Assembly (NCBI GenBank): GCA_947452455.1
Contig: CANGBX010000002.1
Coordinates: 485,832-549,831, forward strand
DNA: 64,000 nucleotides
Direction of reading: 5' to 3'
Source: Beijerinckiaceae bacterium
Lineage (GTDB): Bacteria > Pseudomonadota > Alphaproteobacteria > Rhizobiales > Beijerinckiaceae
Part shown: positions 46,151-55,687 of the stretch, in pieces
Layout of the letters: each line of letters starts with the position of its first letter
Position numbering within the stretch: position 1 is the stretch's first letter
Program-made: the position numbers and the translations under genes
The notes under the pieces: generated by a model
Database searches by the model: none
What the model saw: only the letters and a program-made list of their open reading frames with translations
Told to the model about the DNA's origin: nothing

Positions 46151-47167
46151 ATGCCCCACATGCGCCAAGCCTGTCTGGCTGTTTCCTGTTTCTTGGCGCT
46201 TGCCACATCAGCAAAGGCGCAATCGCTTACTGAATTTTATTCCGGCAAAAATATCACCATGGTGATCGGGCTTAGTCCCGGTGGCGGCTATGATACATTC
46301 GGTCGCGCTGTCGCCCGCTTCATCGGCAACCATATTCCCGGCCGACCTAACGTCATCGTCCAAAATATGCCCGGTGCAGGCTCTCTCACGGCTGTTCTCT
46401 ACCTCGATAATGCGGCTGCGAAAGATGGTACTGTTATCACCACATTTAACCCCGGTATCATCACGGATGCCATCACCGATCCTGCGCGCGCCAAAAAGAA
46501 ATTCACAGACCTTGGCTGGATAGGAAGCGCGACCGATTCCTTCCGCATGTGTTACTTCACAGAAAAATCCGGCATCCGCGCATATGGTGATTTGAAGCGC
46601 GACAAGACTGTCAATGTCGGCGGCGGCGGCGGCATTGCGACCGCCGCCTTCAATGACGTCGGCATTCTCAAAAATCTTATGAAACTCAATGTCCGTCCTG
46701 TTGTGGGATATCCTGGCCGCGCCGAAGTGCATCTTGCAATGGAACGCGGCGAGTTGGATGGAGAATGCGGCACGATTGAAGGCATTCCTGACGATTGGAT
46801 TCGAGACAAAAAAGTTCATGTCGTTGCGAAAACAGCGCCTGGCGAGGGAGTCGGTATTCCCGAGAATACACCTTGGCTCGGCACATTCCTGACCAGCAAA
46901 GATGACATTGACGTGCTCAATTTCTTGACGCTGACCAATAAACTGGGGCGACCCTATGTGACGTCCAAGCAGATACCAGCCGACAGATTAGCAGCACTGC
47001 GCGCAGCCTTTGATGCCACCATGAAAGATTCTGAATTTCTTGCCGCGGCAGAAAAGCAGCGCCTGAATATCAATCCGGCGAACGGCCAAGAAGCTGAAAA
47101 AATCATCGAGCAGATTTATGCAGTTCCCGCGCGGATTTCAGATCGCGCCCGCGATGTCATCAAATAA
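46151..47167 (+). CDS. TctC/Bug-family periplasmic receptor
   Basis: A 338-residue exported receptor with signal peptide (about 1-24, S-A-K-A-Q). Motifs F-Y-S-G-K-N-I-T-M-V-I-G, P-G-G-G-Y-D-T-F-G-R, V-Q-N-M-P-G-A-G-S and D-G-T-V-I-T are classical. ATG 46151 is preferred over a TTG two codons earlier because GGGAG lies nine bases before it. It is not a close copy of its upstream neighbour, so the two likely bind different ligands. A signal-less binding-protein-fold gene follows after 20 bases. Confidence 0.82.
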   Translation: MPHMRQACLAVSCFLALATSAKAQSLTEFYSGKNITMVIGLSPGGGYDTFGRAVARFIGNHIPGRPNVIVQNMPGAGSLTAVLYLDNAAAKDGTVITTFNPGIITDAITDPARAKKKFTDLGWIGSATDSFRMCYFTEKSGIRAYGDLKRDKTVNVGGGGGIATAAFNDVGILKNLMKLNVRPVVGYPGRAEVHLAMERGELDGECGTIEGIPDDWIRDKKVHVVAKTAPGEGVGIPENTPWLGTFLTSKDDIDVLNFLTLTNKLGRPYVTSKQIPADRLAALRAAFDATMKDSEFLAAAEKQRLNINPANGQEAEKIIEQIYAVPARISDRARDVIK

Positions 47168-47187
47168 GAATAAGAAGGATCGGTAAC

Positions 47188-48204
47188 ATGCAGCGCTTGC
47201 CTCGAGGATCAAACTTCAAACGCGCCAAAATGCTCTGGGAGCTCGGCCTCAATGTGGCAGGCAATCCGGCAACGCCTTACGGCGGCGACCGTGATATGTG
47301 CATTACGGTTGGCAATGGCTCGGGCACACATTTCCGTCCCGCGCTGCGTATGGCAACAGGCTCGCCCATTCTCGCGCATGATGTGGCCAATGGGAATCTC
47401 GAAGCGGCCATGATCAATCCGTCGGGCCTTCTCACACAGGCCTATCGCGGCACAGGCATGTTTGAAAAGCCGCTACCTTTGCGCGTCTTGGGGACCTATC
47501 CGACATGGGACTGGTTCATTTTTGTCGTGCATCCCAAGCTGGGCTTCAAATCTCTTTGGGACATCAAGAAACACCAATACCCACTGCATGTCTCTGTGAA
47601 GGAAGATCCCACCCATTCGACACGCGTGATGATTGACCAAGTGCTCGGCTTCTATGGCTTCAGTCTGGCCGACATTTTATCATGGGGCGGCAAACTCAAC
47701 ATGACGGGCGCACCCGCTGATCCGCGCCGCATGTCACTTCTGCCTGAGGGCCAGCTCGACGCCATTTTTGATGAAGGTCTTGCCATCTGGTTCGATGAGG
47801 CGCTGCGTCACGGCATGGTCCCGCTCGATCTAGAGCCGGAATGTTTTGAACATCTCGCCAAACTGGGCTGGCGGCAAAACAAAGTGCCAACCCACCTCTT
47901 CCCGCATCTCAAGCAAGAGCACGCCTGCATCGACTACAGCGGCTGGCCGCTCTATTGCCACGAAAACCTTCCCGAACAACTCGCCTATGACGTAGCCGCA
48001 TCTTTTGCCGCGCGCCAAGACCAGATTCACTGGGAAGACACCGGCTTCAAGGGCGATATCGCTCAGGTCTTTGAAGACACCTTTTCAACATCCCGCGATG
48101 TCCCGCTGCATCCAGGTGCGGAGCGGTTTTATCGTGATTTGAAGGCGGGGAAAAATGGCGCGCCAGAGAGAATGAAGATGATAACTCTTATGTCATTGAT
48201 TTGA
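47188..48204 (+). CDS. TAXI/NMT1-like binding-protein-fold protein without signal peptide
   Basis: A 338-residue protein similar in its core to TAXI-type TRAP receptors (I-T-V-G-N-G-S-G-T-H-F, N-L-E-A-A-M-I-N-P-S-G-L, then F-I-F-V-V-H-P-K-L-G-F-K-S-L-W-D-I). It starts with a basic stretch and no hydrophobic signal, so it should stay in the cytoplasm unless the true start is missed; no longer frame is seen. It could be a sensor or an enzyme on this fold, as in 4,5-dihydroxyphthalate decarboxylase. It is co-transcribed with the TctC-type gene upstream. Confidence 0.6.
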   Translation: MQRLPRGSNFKRAKMLWELGLNVAGNPATPYGGDRDMCITVGNGSGTHFRPALRMATGSPILAHDVANGNLEAAMINPSGLLTQAYRGTGMFEKPLPLRVLGTYPTWDWFIFVVHPKLGFKSLWDIKKHQYPLHVSVKEDPTHSTRVMIDQVLGFYGFSLADILSWGGKLNMTGAPADPRRMSLLPEGQLDAIFDEGLAIWFDEALRHGMVPLDLEPECFEHLAKLGWRQNKVPTHLFPHLKQEHACIDYSGWPLYCHENLPEQLAYDVAASFAARQDQIHWEDTGFKGDIAQVFEDTFSTSRDVPLHPGAERFYRDLKAGKNGAPERMKMITLMSLI

Positions 48205-48835
48205 AGCTGGAATAAGGACTCAGGGGATGCCTTGATCCTTAAGTGATGGCGTTAAGCTGGTCGCGGGGAAGCGCAGCCACCTCTACCGAACACTTCTGTC
48301 AAAGACTTAAGGCTGAAGGTGATGGTGCCCTCTAAGGGAGCGAAACCCGGACCATCTTCGCCATGCCGGGCCCAGCAACCAAGCTGAGCGCGCATCGGGT
48401 TTTAGTGAAGCGCCTGAAGGAAACCCCGCGCGAGAGAGGCCGTGTTTTAGCTGGCCAAGCAATAGAGAATCTGACGGATCACTCTATGGTCCCAACCGCA
48501 GGCATAATGCAAAATGAGCAGTGCAGTTCTCATCTTTCGGTCGATGCCCATATAGCTCGTATAGCCAGCGACAACGCCAAATTGATAGATGGCAGCAGCC
48601 CTTCACCTCATCCGTAATCCACGTAATGGATGGCGCACAGGAGAGAAAATGGAAGCAGTTATATTATTGATTTTTATTAGTTTTTTGAGCGCTGCACAAT
48701 CCATGCGTGGCGGAGCCACCCATTTGGGGGATGGAAAAAGTCGTGTTCGCTGGAAGCGAGTGCGCTTGTAGGATTGTACACCTCTGCTAACCTCGGCAAA
48801 CAGAGAAGAACATAGACGCTGCGGAGGAATGCGAC
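48205..48835. other. 631-bp intergenic region, mostly non-coding
   Basis: No intact gene is visible between the TAXI-like gene and the sorA-like gene. The only protein-like signal is a short minus-strand frame (48447-48602) described separately. A small plus-strand open frame at 48363-48617 has no good ribosome site. The 3' part must carry the sorA promoter. Confidence 0.45.
48447..48602 (-). pseudogene. Possible serine hydrolase remnant
   Basis: A minus-strand frame of about 50 codons encodes V-V-A-G-Y-T-S-Y-M-G-I-D-R-K-M-R-T-A-L-L-I-L, which resembles the C-terminal region of beta-lactamase-like serine hydrolases (a G-Y-T-S-x-M-G-I-D pattern followed by a beta strand). An in-frame TGA lies directly upstream and a stop follows after about 50 codons. 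No catalytic motif remains. The similarity is short and could be chance. Confidence 0.25.
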
Positions 48836-50041
48836 ATGAGCAAGGATCTGAGAATTGGCCGGCGCGGCTTTATTGGCGGTGGATTGACAGCAGCTGCAGC
48901 GGCGAGTGTCGGCAACACCGGGGTTCTCGCCCAAGAGCAAGCCAAGCCGCTTCCAGCTTATGTTGGCTGGAAGGATCCAAACGCCATGATCATCCATTCC
49001 GATCAAACACTAGAAATGAAGCGGGATCTGTTCGGGTCGAGCCTAATTACGCCAGAAGATCGTCTCTTCGTACGTAATAATGTGAAGGCACCGCCGGATT
49101 CCATCGCCACTGACCGCGATAGCTGGCGCGTAGAATTCAAGGGCGTAAAAAATCCAAAAAGCCTCACGCTCGGTGACTTGAAGCGTATGGGTGTCGTCAC
49201 GGTAGCCACAGTGCTGCAATGCTCGGGCAATGGCCGCAAATATTTCATGGATAAACTGAGCGGCGACCAAAAGATGAGCGGCACGCCATGGACGGTTGGC
49301 GCATCCGGGTGCGTCATCTGGAGTGGCGTACCCTTAAAGGCCGTTGTTGATGCGCTCGGCGGCCATGTCGCCGGCGTCAAATTCATCACCGGCACAGGCG
49401 GAGAAGAGATTCCCGCGGGCCTTAATCCAAAAGATCTGATTGTCGAGCGTTCGGTGCCGCTGAGCAATTTAGACAATGTCATTTTGGCATGGGAGATGAA
49501 CGGCAAGCCGTTGTCCGTCGCCCATGGTGGCCCACTGCGCATGATTGTTCCCGGCTATTCCGGGGTCAATAATGTGAAATACGTTAAGACCGTGGCGCTG
49601 ACCGTAGCGCAGACGGACGCGCGCATTCAAAGCGCGAATTACCGCTATCATTCCATGACGGAGAAGCCTTCACCCGATCAGCCACCTGTCTGGGAGCAGC
49701 CTGTCAAATCCTGGATCACCTCGCCGCTAAATGTTAAAAAAGCTGGGCAAGTTCAAATCACAGGCCTCGCGCTGGGCGGCATGAATGAGCTTTCAAAAGT
49801 AGATGTGTCAGTTGACGGCGGCAAGACTTGGAAGACGGCGAAATTTGTCGGACCAAATCTAGGCCGTTTCGCTTGGCGACTCTTCGTCCTGTCCGCTGAC
49901 CTGCAGCCTGGCGAATATACGCTGGTAAGCCGTGCTCGCGATGCCAAAGGCAATGTGCAGCCCGAAGAATCGCCGCTCAATGGCTCAGGCTACGGCTACA
50001 ATGGTTGGCGTGGGCCTGCTGTAAAAATTACGGTCGCCTGA
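48836..50041 (+). CDS. Sulfite dehydrogenase molybdopterin subunit (SorA-like)
   Basis: A 401-residue periplasmic enzyme of the sulfite oxidase family. A Tat signal (G-R-R-G-F-I-G-G-G-L) starts it. The molybdenum ligand is C129 in L-Q-C-S-G-N-G-R, and the C-terminal dimer domain has V-S-V-D-G-G-K-T-W. It differs clearly from the SoxC-like protein at 18.4-19.7 kb, so the two are not recent duplicates. A small cytochrome c gene starts four bases after its stop, as in SorAB pairs that oxidise sulfite to sulfate. Confidence 0.87.
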   Translation: MSKDLRIGRRGFIGGGLTAAAAASVGNTGVLAQEQAKPLPAYVGWKDPNAMIIHSDQTLEMKRDLFGSSLITPEDRLFVRNNVKAPPDSIATDRDSWRVEFKGVKNPKSLTLGDLKRMGVVTVATVLQCSGNGRKYFMDKLSGDQKMSGTPWTVGASGCVIWSGVPLKAVVDALGGHVAGVKFITGTGGEEIPAGLNPKDLIVERSVPLSNLDNVILAWEMNGKPLSVAHGGPLRMIVPGYSGVNNVKYVKTVALTVAQTDARIQSANYRYHSMTEKPSPDQPPVWEQPVKSWITSPLNVKKAGQVQITGLALGGMNELSKVDVSVDGGKTWKTAKFVGPNLGRFAWRLFVLSADLQPGEYTLVSRARDAKGNVQPEESPLNGSGYGYNGWRGPAVKITVA

Positions 50042-50044
50042 GCC

Positions 50045-50389
50045 ATGGGTGAAAGCAATATGATGAGGCGCATATTTGGTCTCTTGATCCTGTCGCTAGC
50101 CATCAGCACGCCTCTTCAGCAAACGCTCGCTGAAGAGGCGCAGATGATATTGGGCAAGAAAGTTTTTCTTGAATTGTCAGAACCCCAATGTGCACTCTGC
50201 CACACGTTAGCGGATGCTGGCTCAACCGGCCCTGTGGGGCCAGTGCTCGATGAATTAAAACCAACTGCAGAGCGCGTGCGCACCGCTGTAACCAAGGGTA
50301 TTGGCCCCATGCCAGCCAATACCATTCTGACACGCGAACAAGTCGACGCAGTAGCGCTCTATGTATCGACAGTGACAAGCTCAAAATAG
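50045..50389 (+). CDS. Monoheme cytochrome c, SorB-like
   Basis: A 114-residue exported cytochrome c with a signal peptide (cleaved near residue 29, L-A-E-E) and one heme site, C49-A-L-C52-H53, with a methionine at I-G-P-M-P-A-N as likely axial ligand. It follows the sorA-like gene and should take its electrons. The ATG at 50045 was kept, but ATGs at 50060 and 50063 would give a more usual signal length. Confidence 0.87.
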   Translation: MGESNMMRRIFGLLILSLAISTPLQQTLAEEAQMILGKKVFLELSEPQCALCHTLADAGSTGPVGPVLDELKPTAERVRTAVTKGIGPMPANTILTREQVDAVALYVSTVTSSK

Positions 50390-50394
50390 CATGA

Positions 50395-50798
50395 GCTGTT
50401 GGAAAGACACGCGCGCGACGCCTGTTTGCTAATCCACGCGCGGAAGAAGTAAAATATTTCACGAAGTTGGGTGACTATCCCATCATGCACGTGATGACGA
50501 TACGCACTGATCTTGTCACCGCGCGCCCAGGACTTGTAGGCGCCATATACGACATGTTTGAAGCGCTCGCACGATCACCCAATCCTATTATAAGGGTCCA
50601 AATTGGTCCTTATTGGCTTGGGGACTTCAAAATCTGGAGAGGGAATGGGCAGCCTTAGGCAGCGATCCATGGGAAAATGGCTTCCGTTGCAATAGTACTA
50701 CATTAAAACGTTTCATCAGCTACGCGCATGATCAGGGACTCATAGATGCGGCCATTGATCCAGCCACTCTCTTCGAGCCGGAAACACTTGATACCTGA
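50395..50798 (+). pseudogene. Broken 4,5-dihydroxyphthalate decarboxylase-like gene
   Basis: Only the C-terminal third is left, and it is split between two frames. The first frame (to about 50575) reads R-R-L-F-A-N-P-R-A-E-E-V-K-Y-F...Y-P-I-M-H-V-M-T-I, matching R-L-F-P-x-F and I-M-H-x-x-x-I in the intact genes at 52.1 and 57.8 kb. The second frame (about 50575 to 50798) reads S-Y-Y-K-G-P-N-W ... G-S-D-P-W-E-N-G, matching the D-P-W-P-Y-G end of those genes. A frameshift near 50575 joins them. The N-terminal ~200 residues are missing, replaced by the sorB-like gene. Confidence 0.78.
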
Positions 50799-50864
50799 CA
50801 CGAGAAAAATGGCCGCCGCAATTGTCGAGCGTCGACCATAACCATTCATCCAAAATAAACAGAT

Positions 50865-51950
50865 TTACTGCTCCCCCGGACGCGGCAGATGGAGAGGTAG
50901 ACCGCGCCCCATTTCTTTACATGCGTTATAAACCCATTGCGCAATGGCAAGGTCAGCCGCCGCTGTCCCATTATTATTCGCATGATAGGTAATTTGCTCA
51001 TCGCTGGTGCGGCCCGGCACGTGGCCAGATGCAACATCACCCAATTCAAAAATCTTATCCCAAGTGATGATGCCTTCTTGTAGCGGATCAAAAATTCCGG
51101 CCTGCCTTTCACTTTCAATCGACTCGCGCCAATTGGTCACGATGATATCTGCCCGACGCACCGTCTCATCATCATTCTCGCGACGGCCCTTCTTCACCCA
51201 ACCACCCTTCACCAAAGCGCTATTGGAACCAACCACAGTCACGACGTGCTGACCTGGCTCAAGCCAAGCCCCATCAAAAACAGGCACATTGGAACTCGTC
51301 GCACAAATCACCACGTCTTGACCTGTAATCGTCTCGCGTGGTGTTTCCACGGGGATGAATTCAGCGTCGACCAATTTCGACATATCCGCACAAAATTTCG
51401 CACGATTGTCAGGATTGCGGCTATAGACGCGATAGGTCTCAATCGTTCGTTCATTTTGAAGCGCGAGAACCTTATGCAAGGCTTGGCCTCCCGTTCCCAA
51501 AATGCCTGCCGTTTTTGAATTTTGGCGAGCAAGATAGCGAAAGCCGACGCCGCTTGTTGCTGCTGTGCGCAGCGCCATTAGGCTTGAAAAGCCGACGCGC
51601 TTGTCGGTGATTTCACCAACCATAATGCATTTCAGCTCAGCGGTGGTTGAGTCCCACATCAGGTAAACTGGATGCTCGCGGTAAGGATAATCTTGATTGG
51701 TCGCATCCGGCAAAACCTGTTCGCCACGTGTTAAGGATCCGATGATTCCAAGGCCATCGACCCCACCGGGGAAATTCGACACACGCACATTCTGGCGAGA
51801 ATGAACACGTCGACGCGGTGCATTAATGATGGGGAACTCGGCTGCCTCGCGATAGCCTTGATCGACCATGTCAATGGCGGTCCCCATTTCGATGACATCC
51901 TTAATGTCTTGAGGCTGCAGCAGCAGCACCGAAAAATCATTCTTGCGCAT
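50865..51950 (-). CDS. Ornithine cyclodeaminase / mu-crystallin family protein
   Basis: A 361-residue NAD(P)-binding enzyme. The family blocks R-R-V-H-S near residue 45, K-R-V-G-F-S-S-L-M-A-L-R-T-A-A-T-S-G-V-G, the Rossmann motif A-G-I-L-G-T-G-G-Q-A-L, and G-Q-H-V-V-T-V-V-G-S-N are clear. Members deaminate ornithine or act as alanine or imine reductases. The start at 51950 gives the family N-terminus with GAGAGGG before it. It is divergent from the DHPD-like/TctC pair. Confidence 0.88.
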   Translation of the reverse strand: MRKNDFSVLLLQPQDIKDVIEMGTAIDMVDQGYREAAEFPIINAPRRRVHSRQNVRVSNFPGGVDGLGIIGSLTRGEQVLPDATNQDYPYREHPVYLMWDSTTAELKCIMVGEITDKRVGFSSLMALRTAATSGVGFRYLARQNSKTAGILGTGGQALHKVLALQNERTIETYRVYSRNPDNRAKFCADMSKLVDAEFIPVETPRETITGQDVVICATSSNVPVFDGAWLEPGQHVVTVVGSNSALVKGGWVKKGRRENDDETVRRADIIVTNWRESIESERQAGIFDPLQEGIITWDKIFELGDVASGHVPGRTSDEQITYHANNNGTAAADLAIAQWVYNACKEMGRGLPLHLPRPGEQ

Positions 51951-52092
51951 GCAGGCGCCCTCTCCCCTGTGATCTTCAGACAAGCTTAGGGAAGCGACCG
52001 CCTGATCAACAAGAGCCGGTTCACCGTGTGAAAATATAGATTTTGAGGCTAACGCGCCGCCCAATACTCTTGGCAAAAACAGGGGGAGGATT

Positions 52093-53064
52093 GTGTTGGA
52101 CCTAAAACTCACTCTTGCTTGCGGCCCCTATGACAGGATCGACGCGCTGGCCCAAAAGAGCATCGTCATCGAGGGCGTCGACCTTCATGTCGAGACGATC
52201 CAATCTCCCCGCGAACTTTTTGACCGCGTTGAAAAGGGCGAATTCCAACTGACGGAGCTCTCGGCTTCCGAGTTCATCTCGGAAATTTGCGGGCCCGGAT
52301 CACGTTTCGTCGGCTTGCCCGTCTTTCCCTCGAAGGTCTTCCGGCATGGCTTCATCACAATCAACACGCAGTCCGGCATTCAGACACCCCGCGATCTAGC
52401 AGGAAAACGCATCGGCGTGCCGCTTTACACTCAGACTGCGGCCATTTGGGTGCGCGGTATTTTGCAGGAAGAGTATCAGGTCGACCTGTCAAACGTACGC
52501 TGGATCCAAGGCTCGGTGGAGCAGCCCGGCTCCCATGGGGATGCGCATCCGCCGGCCCTGCTCAAGCCTGTTAATTTGGAAAACAATGAGACCGGACGCT
52601 CGCTCGGCGACCTGCTGGTCGCCGGAGAGATCGACGCCATCATCGGCGCCCGCCTACCGCCCTTGCTCGGCAAAGATCTGCGCATTGCCCGCCTTTTCCC
52701 TGACTTCAGGGAACGCGAAAAAGATTATTTCCGGCGGACTCGCATCCATCCGATCATGCATCTAATCGCCATCGACAAGTCGTTGCATCAGAAGCATCCC
52801 TGGCTTGCATCACGCCTCCACAAGGCCTTTGTCGTAGCAAAAGAACAGGCCTGGAGAGACCTGAGCTTTTCCGGTGCGCAGAAGACAATGCTGCCGTGGC
52901 TCTTTGCCGATATTGCCGAAGTGGAAGATGTCTTCGGAACAGATCCGTGGCCCTATGGGCTGGAAGCAAACCGGCCGGCTCTGACAAAGCTTATTGACTA
53001 TATGCACCAGCAGAATTTCATCGCACGCCGCCCCTCGCTCGAGGAATTATTCTTGCCGCTCTGA
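52093..53064 (+). CDS. 4,5-dihydroxyphthalate decarboxylase-like protein
   Basis: A 323-residue protein without signal peptide, on the periplasmic-binding-protein fold (L-K-L-T-L-A-C-G-P-Y-D-R-I at the start, then G-V-D-L-H-V-E, F-Q-L-T-E-L-S-A-S-E-F-I, and D-L-A-G-K-R-I-G-V-P). Relatives include 4,5-dihydroxyphthalate decarboxylase of phthalate degradation and many proteins annotated as ABC receptors. The missing signal favours a cytoplasmic enzyme. The start is GTG 52093 or TTG 52096, both after AGGGGGAGG. A TctC-type gene follows after 17 bases. Confidence 0.65.
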   Translation: MLDLKLTLACGPYDRIDALAQKSIVIEGVDLHVETIQSPRELFDRVEKGEFQLTELSASEFISEICGPGSRFVGLPVFPSKVFRHGFITINTQSGIQTPRDLAGKRIGVPLYTQTAAIWVRGILQEEYQVDLSNVRWIQGSVEQPGSHGDAHPPALLKPVNLENNETGRSLGDLLVAGEIDAIIGARLPPLLGKDLRIARLFPDFREREKDYFRRTRIHPIMHLIAIDKSLHQKHPWLASRLHKAFVVAKEQAWRDLSFSGAQKTMLPWLFADIAEVEDVFGTDPWPYGLEANRPALTKLIDYMHQQNFIARRPSLEELFLPL

Positions 53065-53081
53065 ACCGGAGGATGGAGCTT

Positions 53082-54110
53082 ATGATCAAGATCAGCTTGC
53101 CTCTTGCTTGCGCCGGCATGGCAGCACTCGTTGCCTCAACACACCCAGCTGCAGCGCAGGCGGATTTTTACGCGGGCAAATCAATCTCACTCGTTGTGGG
53201 CTTCGGCGTGGGGGGCGGGTATGATCTCTATGCGCGCCTTGCCGCCGATCATTACGGACGCCATTTGCCGGGCGCGCCAAAAATTCTGGTGCAGAATATG
53301 CCGGGCGGCGGCGGTCGCCGTTCTGTCGTCTATCTTGCAGGCAATGCGCCACGCGATGGCACAGTCATCGGAATGCTGCCGCAAGCCATCGCCTTGGATG
53401 CGCTGCTCGGCGAGATCCCGGCCAATGTCAATGTGGCGTCGCTGGAGCCAATCGGGCGCATCACCGATAATATCGAATTGCAGGTGACCTGGCATACATC
53501 GCCTACCAAGACCTTTGCCGATGCCCTGACGCGCGAGACAACAACAGCCGCCACGGGTGCAGCTGGCATTTCGAGCTTCGTGCCGCGCGTCACAAATCTT
53601 CTGCTTGGGACAAAATTCAAAGTGATCGATGGTTATCGCGGCTCTGCCGAGATGGTTCTGGCTGTCGAGCGCGGTGAAGCCGAAGGTATGGTTCAGACAT
53701 GGCCGGATCTGAAATCGAATAACCGGCGCCTGCTTGACCAGAAGCAATTGAACCTTGTCTGGCAGATCAGCATCAACCGGCATCCTGAGCTGCCGAATGT
53801 TCCAGCTATTGTCGAATTTGCGCAAACGCCCATTCAAAAAGGGGCCTTGCAAACCATTGCTGGCACGGCAGAAGTGGGCCGCTCTCTGGCGGCCCCCAAC
53901 GGCGTCAGTGACGAGCGCATGAGAGTCCTGCGCAGCTCGTTCGAAAAAATGGTCGCTGACAAGGCGTTTTTAGAAGATGCGTCAAAACGCAATCTGCCGA
54001 TCTCGCCCGCTTCCAGCGATCAGCTCAAGCGCTGGATTGCCGAGACAATGGCCACGCCCAAAGAAGCCATAGAACCGCTCAAGACTGCGATGGCAGAAAG
54101 CTCGAAATAA
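53082..54110 (+). CDS. TctC/Bug-family periplasmic receptor
   Basis: A 342-residue exported receptor. Signal peptide about 1-25 (H-P-A-A-A-Q), then D-F-Y-A-G-K-S-I-S-L-V-V-G-F, G-G-G-Y-D-L-Y-A-R, V-Q-N-M-P-G-G-G-G and A-P-R-D-G-T-V-I-G. The ATG at 53082 was chosen because GGAGG touches the earlier ATG at 53073. It is in a transcript with the DHPD-like gene and ends directly against the convergent sulfatase gene. Confidence 0.82.
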   Translation: MIKISLPLACAGMAALVASTHPAAAQADFYAGKSISLVVGFGVGGGYDLYARLAADHYGRHLPGAPKILVQNMPGGGGRRSVVYLAGNAPRDGTVIGMLPQAIALDALLGEIPANVNVASLEPIGRITDNIELQVTWHTSPTKTFADALTRETTTAATGAAGISSFVPRVTNLLLGTKFKVIDGYRGSAEMVLAVERGEAEGMVQTWPDLKSNNRRLLDQKQLNLVWQISINRHPELPNVPAIVEFAQTPIQKGALQTIAGTAEVGRSLAAPNGVSDERMRVLRSSFEKMVADKAFLEDASKRNLPISPASSDQLKRWIAETMATPKEAIEPLKTAMAESSK

Positions 54111-55679
54111 TTACCACACGCCGAAGGGCAAGCCGCGCTTTTTATGCGTGCCGGTGCGCTTGGCAATATCTTCATCCGAAATGGTGATCCGCGATTTGCG
54201 ATGAAGCGCCCAATCCGCGAGGAGCTCGTGCATCTGCGCGCGAATTACAGCTTTTGATGGATCCGCACCGAGGTCCGTAAATTCCTGCGGATCATTCTGC
54301 AGATCAAACAATTGCGGCCGGAAGCCTTCGTAGTGGATATATTTCCACATATCTGTGCGGACCATATAGGCACGCGAGGCTATGGGCCCAACTCCTAATT
54401 CGAGACGCGCCTCGCGGAAGGAATAATCGCATTCGCTGATTACCGCATCGCGCCATGTCTGTACCATGTCTGCGCGCAGCGCAGGCATGAGAGACCGGCC
54501 TTCAAGAATATGGGGGAGCGGCTTACCACCAAGAGCTTCCAAAAATGTCGGTGCAAGATCAATGGATTCAACCAGACGGTCATCAACCTGTCCGCGCGTG
54601 GAATCGGCAGACGCATCCGGATCATAAATAATCAGGGGAATGCGAATGCTTTCCTCGTGGAACAATTCTTTCTCGCCGAGCCAATGATCTCCAAGATAGT
54701 CGCCGTGATCGCTTGTGATCACGATCATCGTATCCTCGAAAAGGCCGCGCGCCGCCATCCACGTAAAGAGACGCGCCAAGTGATCATCCAGCTGACGGAT
54801 CAAACCCATATAGGCGGGGATGACGGTCTCGCGCACATCATCGCGCGAAAAATTGATGCTTTCCTCGTGATGCATATAGGCTTGGACAACAGGATGCGGA
54901 TCGGAACGTTCTCGATCACTGCGGTTGGGCGCAATCATGTCCTGCGTGCCGAACATATTGTGATAAGGAGCGGGCGCAATATAAGGCCAATGGGGCTTGA
55001 TATAAGACAGATGTAGACACCACGGCTGCGAGCCGGCCTCAGATATAAAATCCATGGCGCGGTCCGTCATATAAGCCGTCTCGGAATGCTCATCTGCCAC
55101 ACGCGCCGGCTCGCGCGCATTGCGCATCAGCCAGCCTGAAAGAGTCTCACCATCTTTCTGCGCAGAATTGGCAATCGTATGCCACGGATTATCACCTGCA
55201 TATCCCTTGGCCCGCAAATATCGATTATAGGCAAGATCAGTCGATGCCGGCACATCCGGCCACAAGCCATCATCACGCTCAAATGGCTCGAAACCACACT
55301 CACTCGCTAGCACACCCTCTTGCGAGTGAGGGTTCAAACCAAGACGGGCAAAGCCTGCAAGATCAGCCGTCATATGCGTCTTGCCGACAAGCGCGACACG
55401 GGTCCCCAGCGCGCGCAAATGGTCTCCCATGGTCATTTCGCCCACACGTAGTGGCACACCATTCCATGTCGAGCCGTGCGTGCTCATATAGCGGCCGGTA
55501 TAAATGCTCATGCGCGAAGGTCCGCACACAGGCGCCTGAACGAAGGCCCGACTGAAACGCAAACCTCGTGCCGCAATCCCATCCATGGCGGGCGTTTGCA
55601 GATGCGGATGACCGTAGCAGGAGAGATAATCAGCCCGCAGTTGGTCAGCCATAATGAACAGTATGTTCTTAACTGGCAT
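54111..55679 (-). CDS. Sulfatase / phosphonate monoester hydrolase family protein
   Basis: A 522-residue alkaline-phosphatase-superfamily hydrolase. The N-terminal F-I-M-A-D-Q-L-R-A-D supplies metal ligands, and P-V-C52-G-P-S-R-M-S-I-Y-T-G-R is the sulfatase motif whose cysteine is turned into formylglycine. V-I-T-S-D-H-G-D-Y-L-G-D-H holds further metal ligands. There is no signal peptide, so the enzyme is cytoplasmic; it resembles the phosphonate monoester hydrolase and choline-sulfatase groups more than secreted arylsulfatases. It lies 8 bases downstream of the TauD-type gene on the same strand, hinting at organosulfur use. Confidence 0.88.
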   Translation of the reverse strand: MPVKNILFIMADQLRADYLSCYGHPHLQTPAMDGIAARGLRFSRAFVQAPVCGPSRMSIYTGRYMSTHGSTWNGVPLRVGEMTMGDHLRALGTRVALVGKTHMTADLAGFARLGLNPHSQEGVLASECGFEPFERDDGLWPDVPASTDLAYNRYLRAKGYAGDNPWHTIANSAQKDGETLSGWLMRNAREPARVADEHSETAYMTDRAMDFISEAGSQPWCLHLSYIKPHWPYIAPAPYHNMFGTQDMIAPNRSDRERSDPHPVVQAYMHHEESINFSRDDVRETVIPAYMGLIRQLDDHLARLFTWMAARGLFEDTMIVITSDHGDYLGDHWLGEKELFHEESIRIPLIIYDPDASADSTRGQVDDRLVESIDLAPTFLEALGGKPLPHILEGRSLMPALRADMVQTWRDAVISECDYSFREARLELGVGPIASRAYMVRTDMWKYIHYEGFRPQLFDLQNDPQEFTDLGADPSKAVIRAQMHELLADWALHRKSRITISDEDIAKRTGTHKKRGLPFGVW

Positions 55680-55687
55680 GACGGTTC

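Noticed and set aside
48363..48617. An 84-codon plus-strand frame between the TAXI-like and sorA-like genes
   Set aside because: No ribosome site, no domain and odd composition; a short minus-strand protein-like signal overlaps it.
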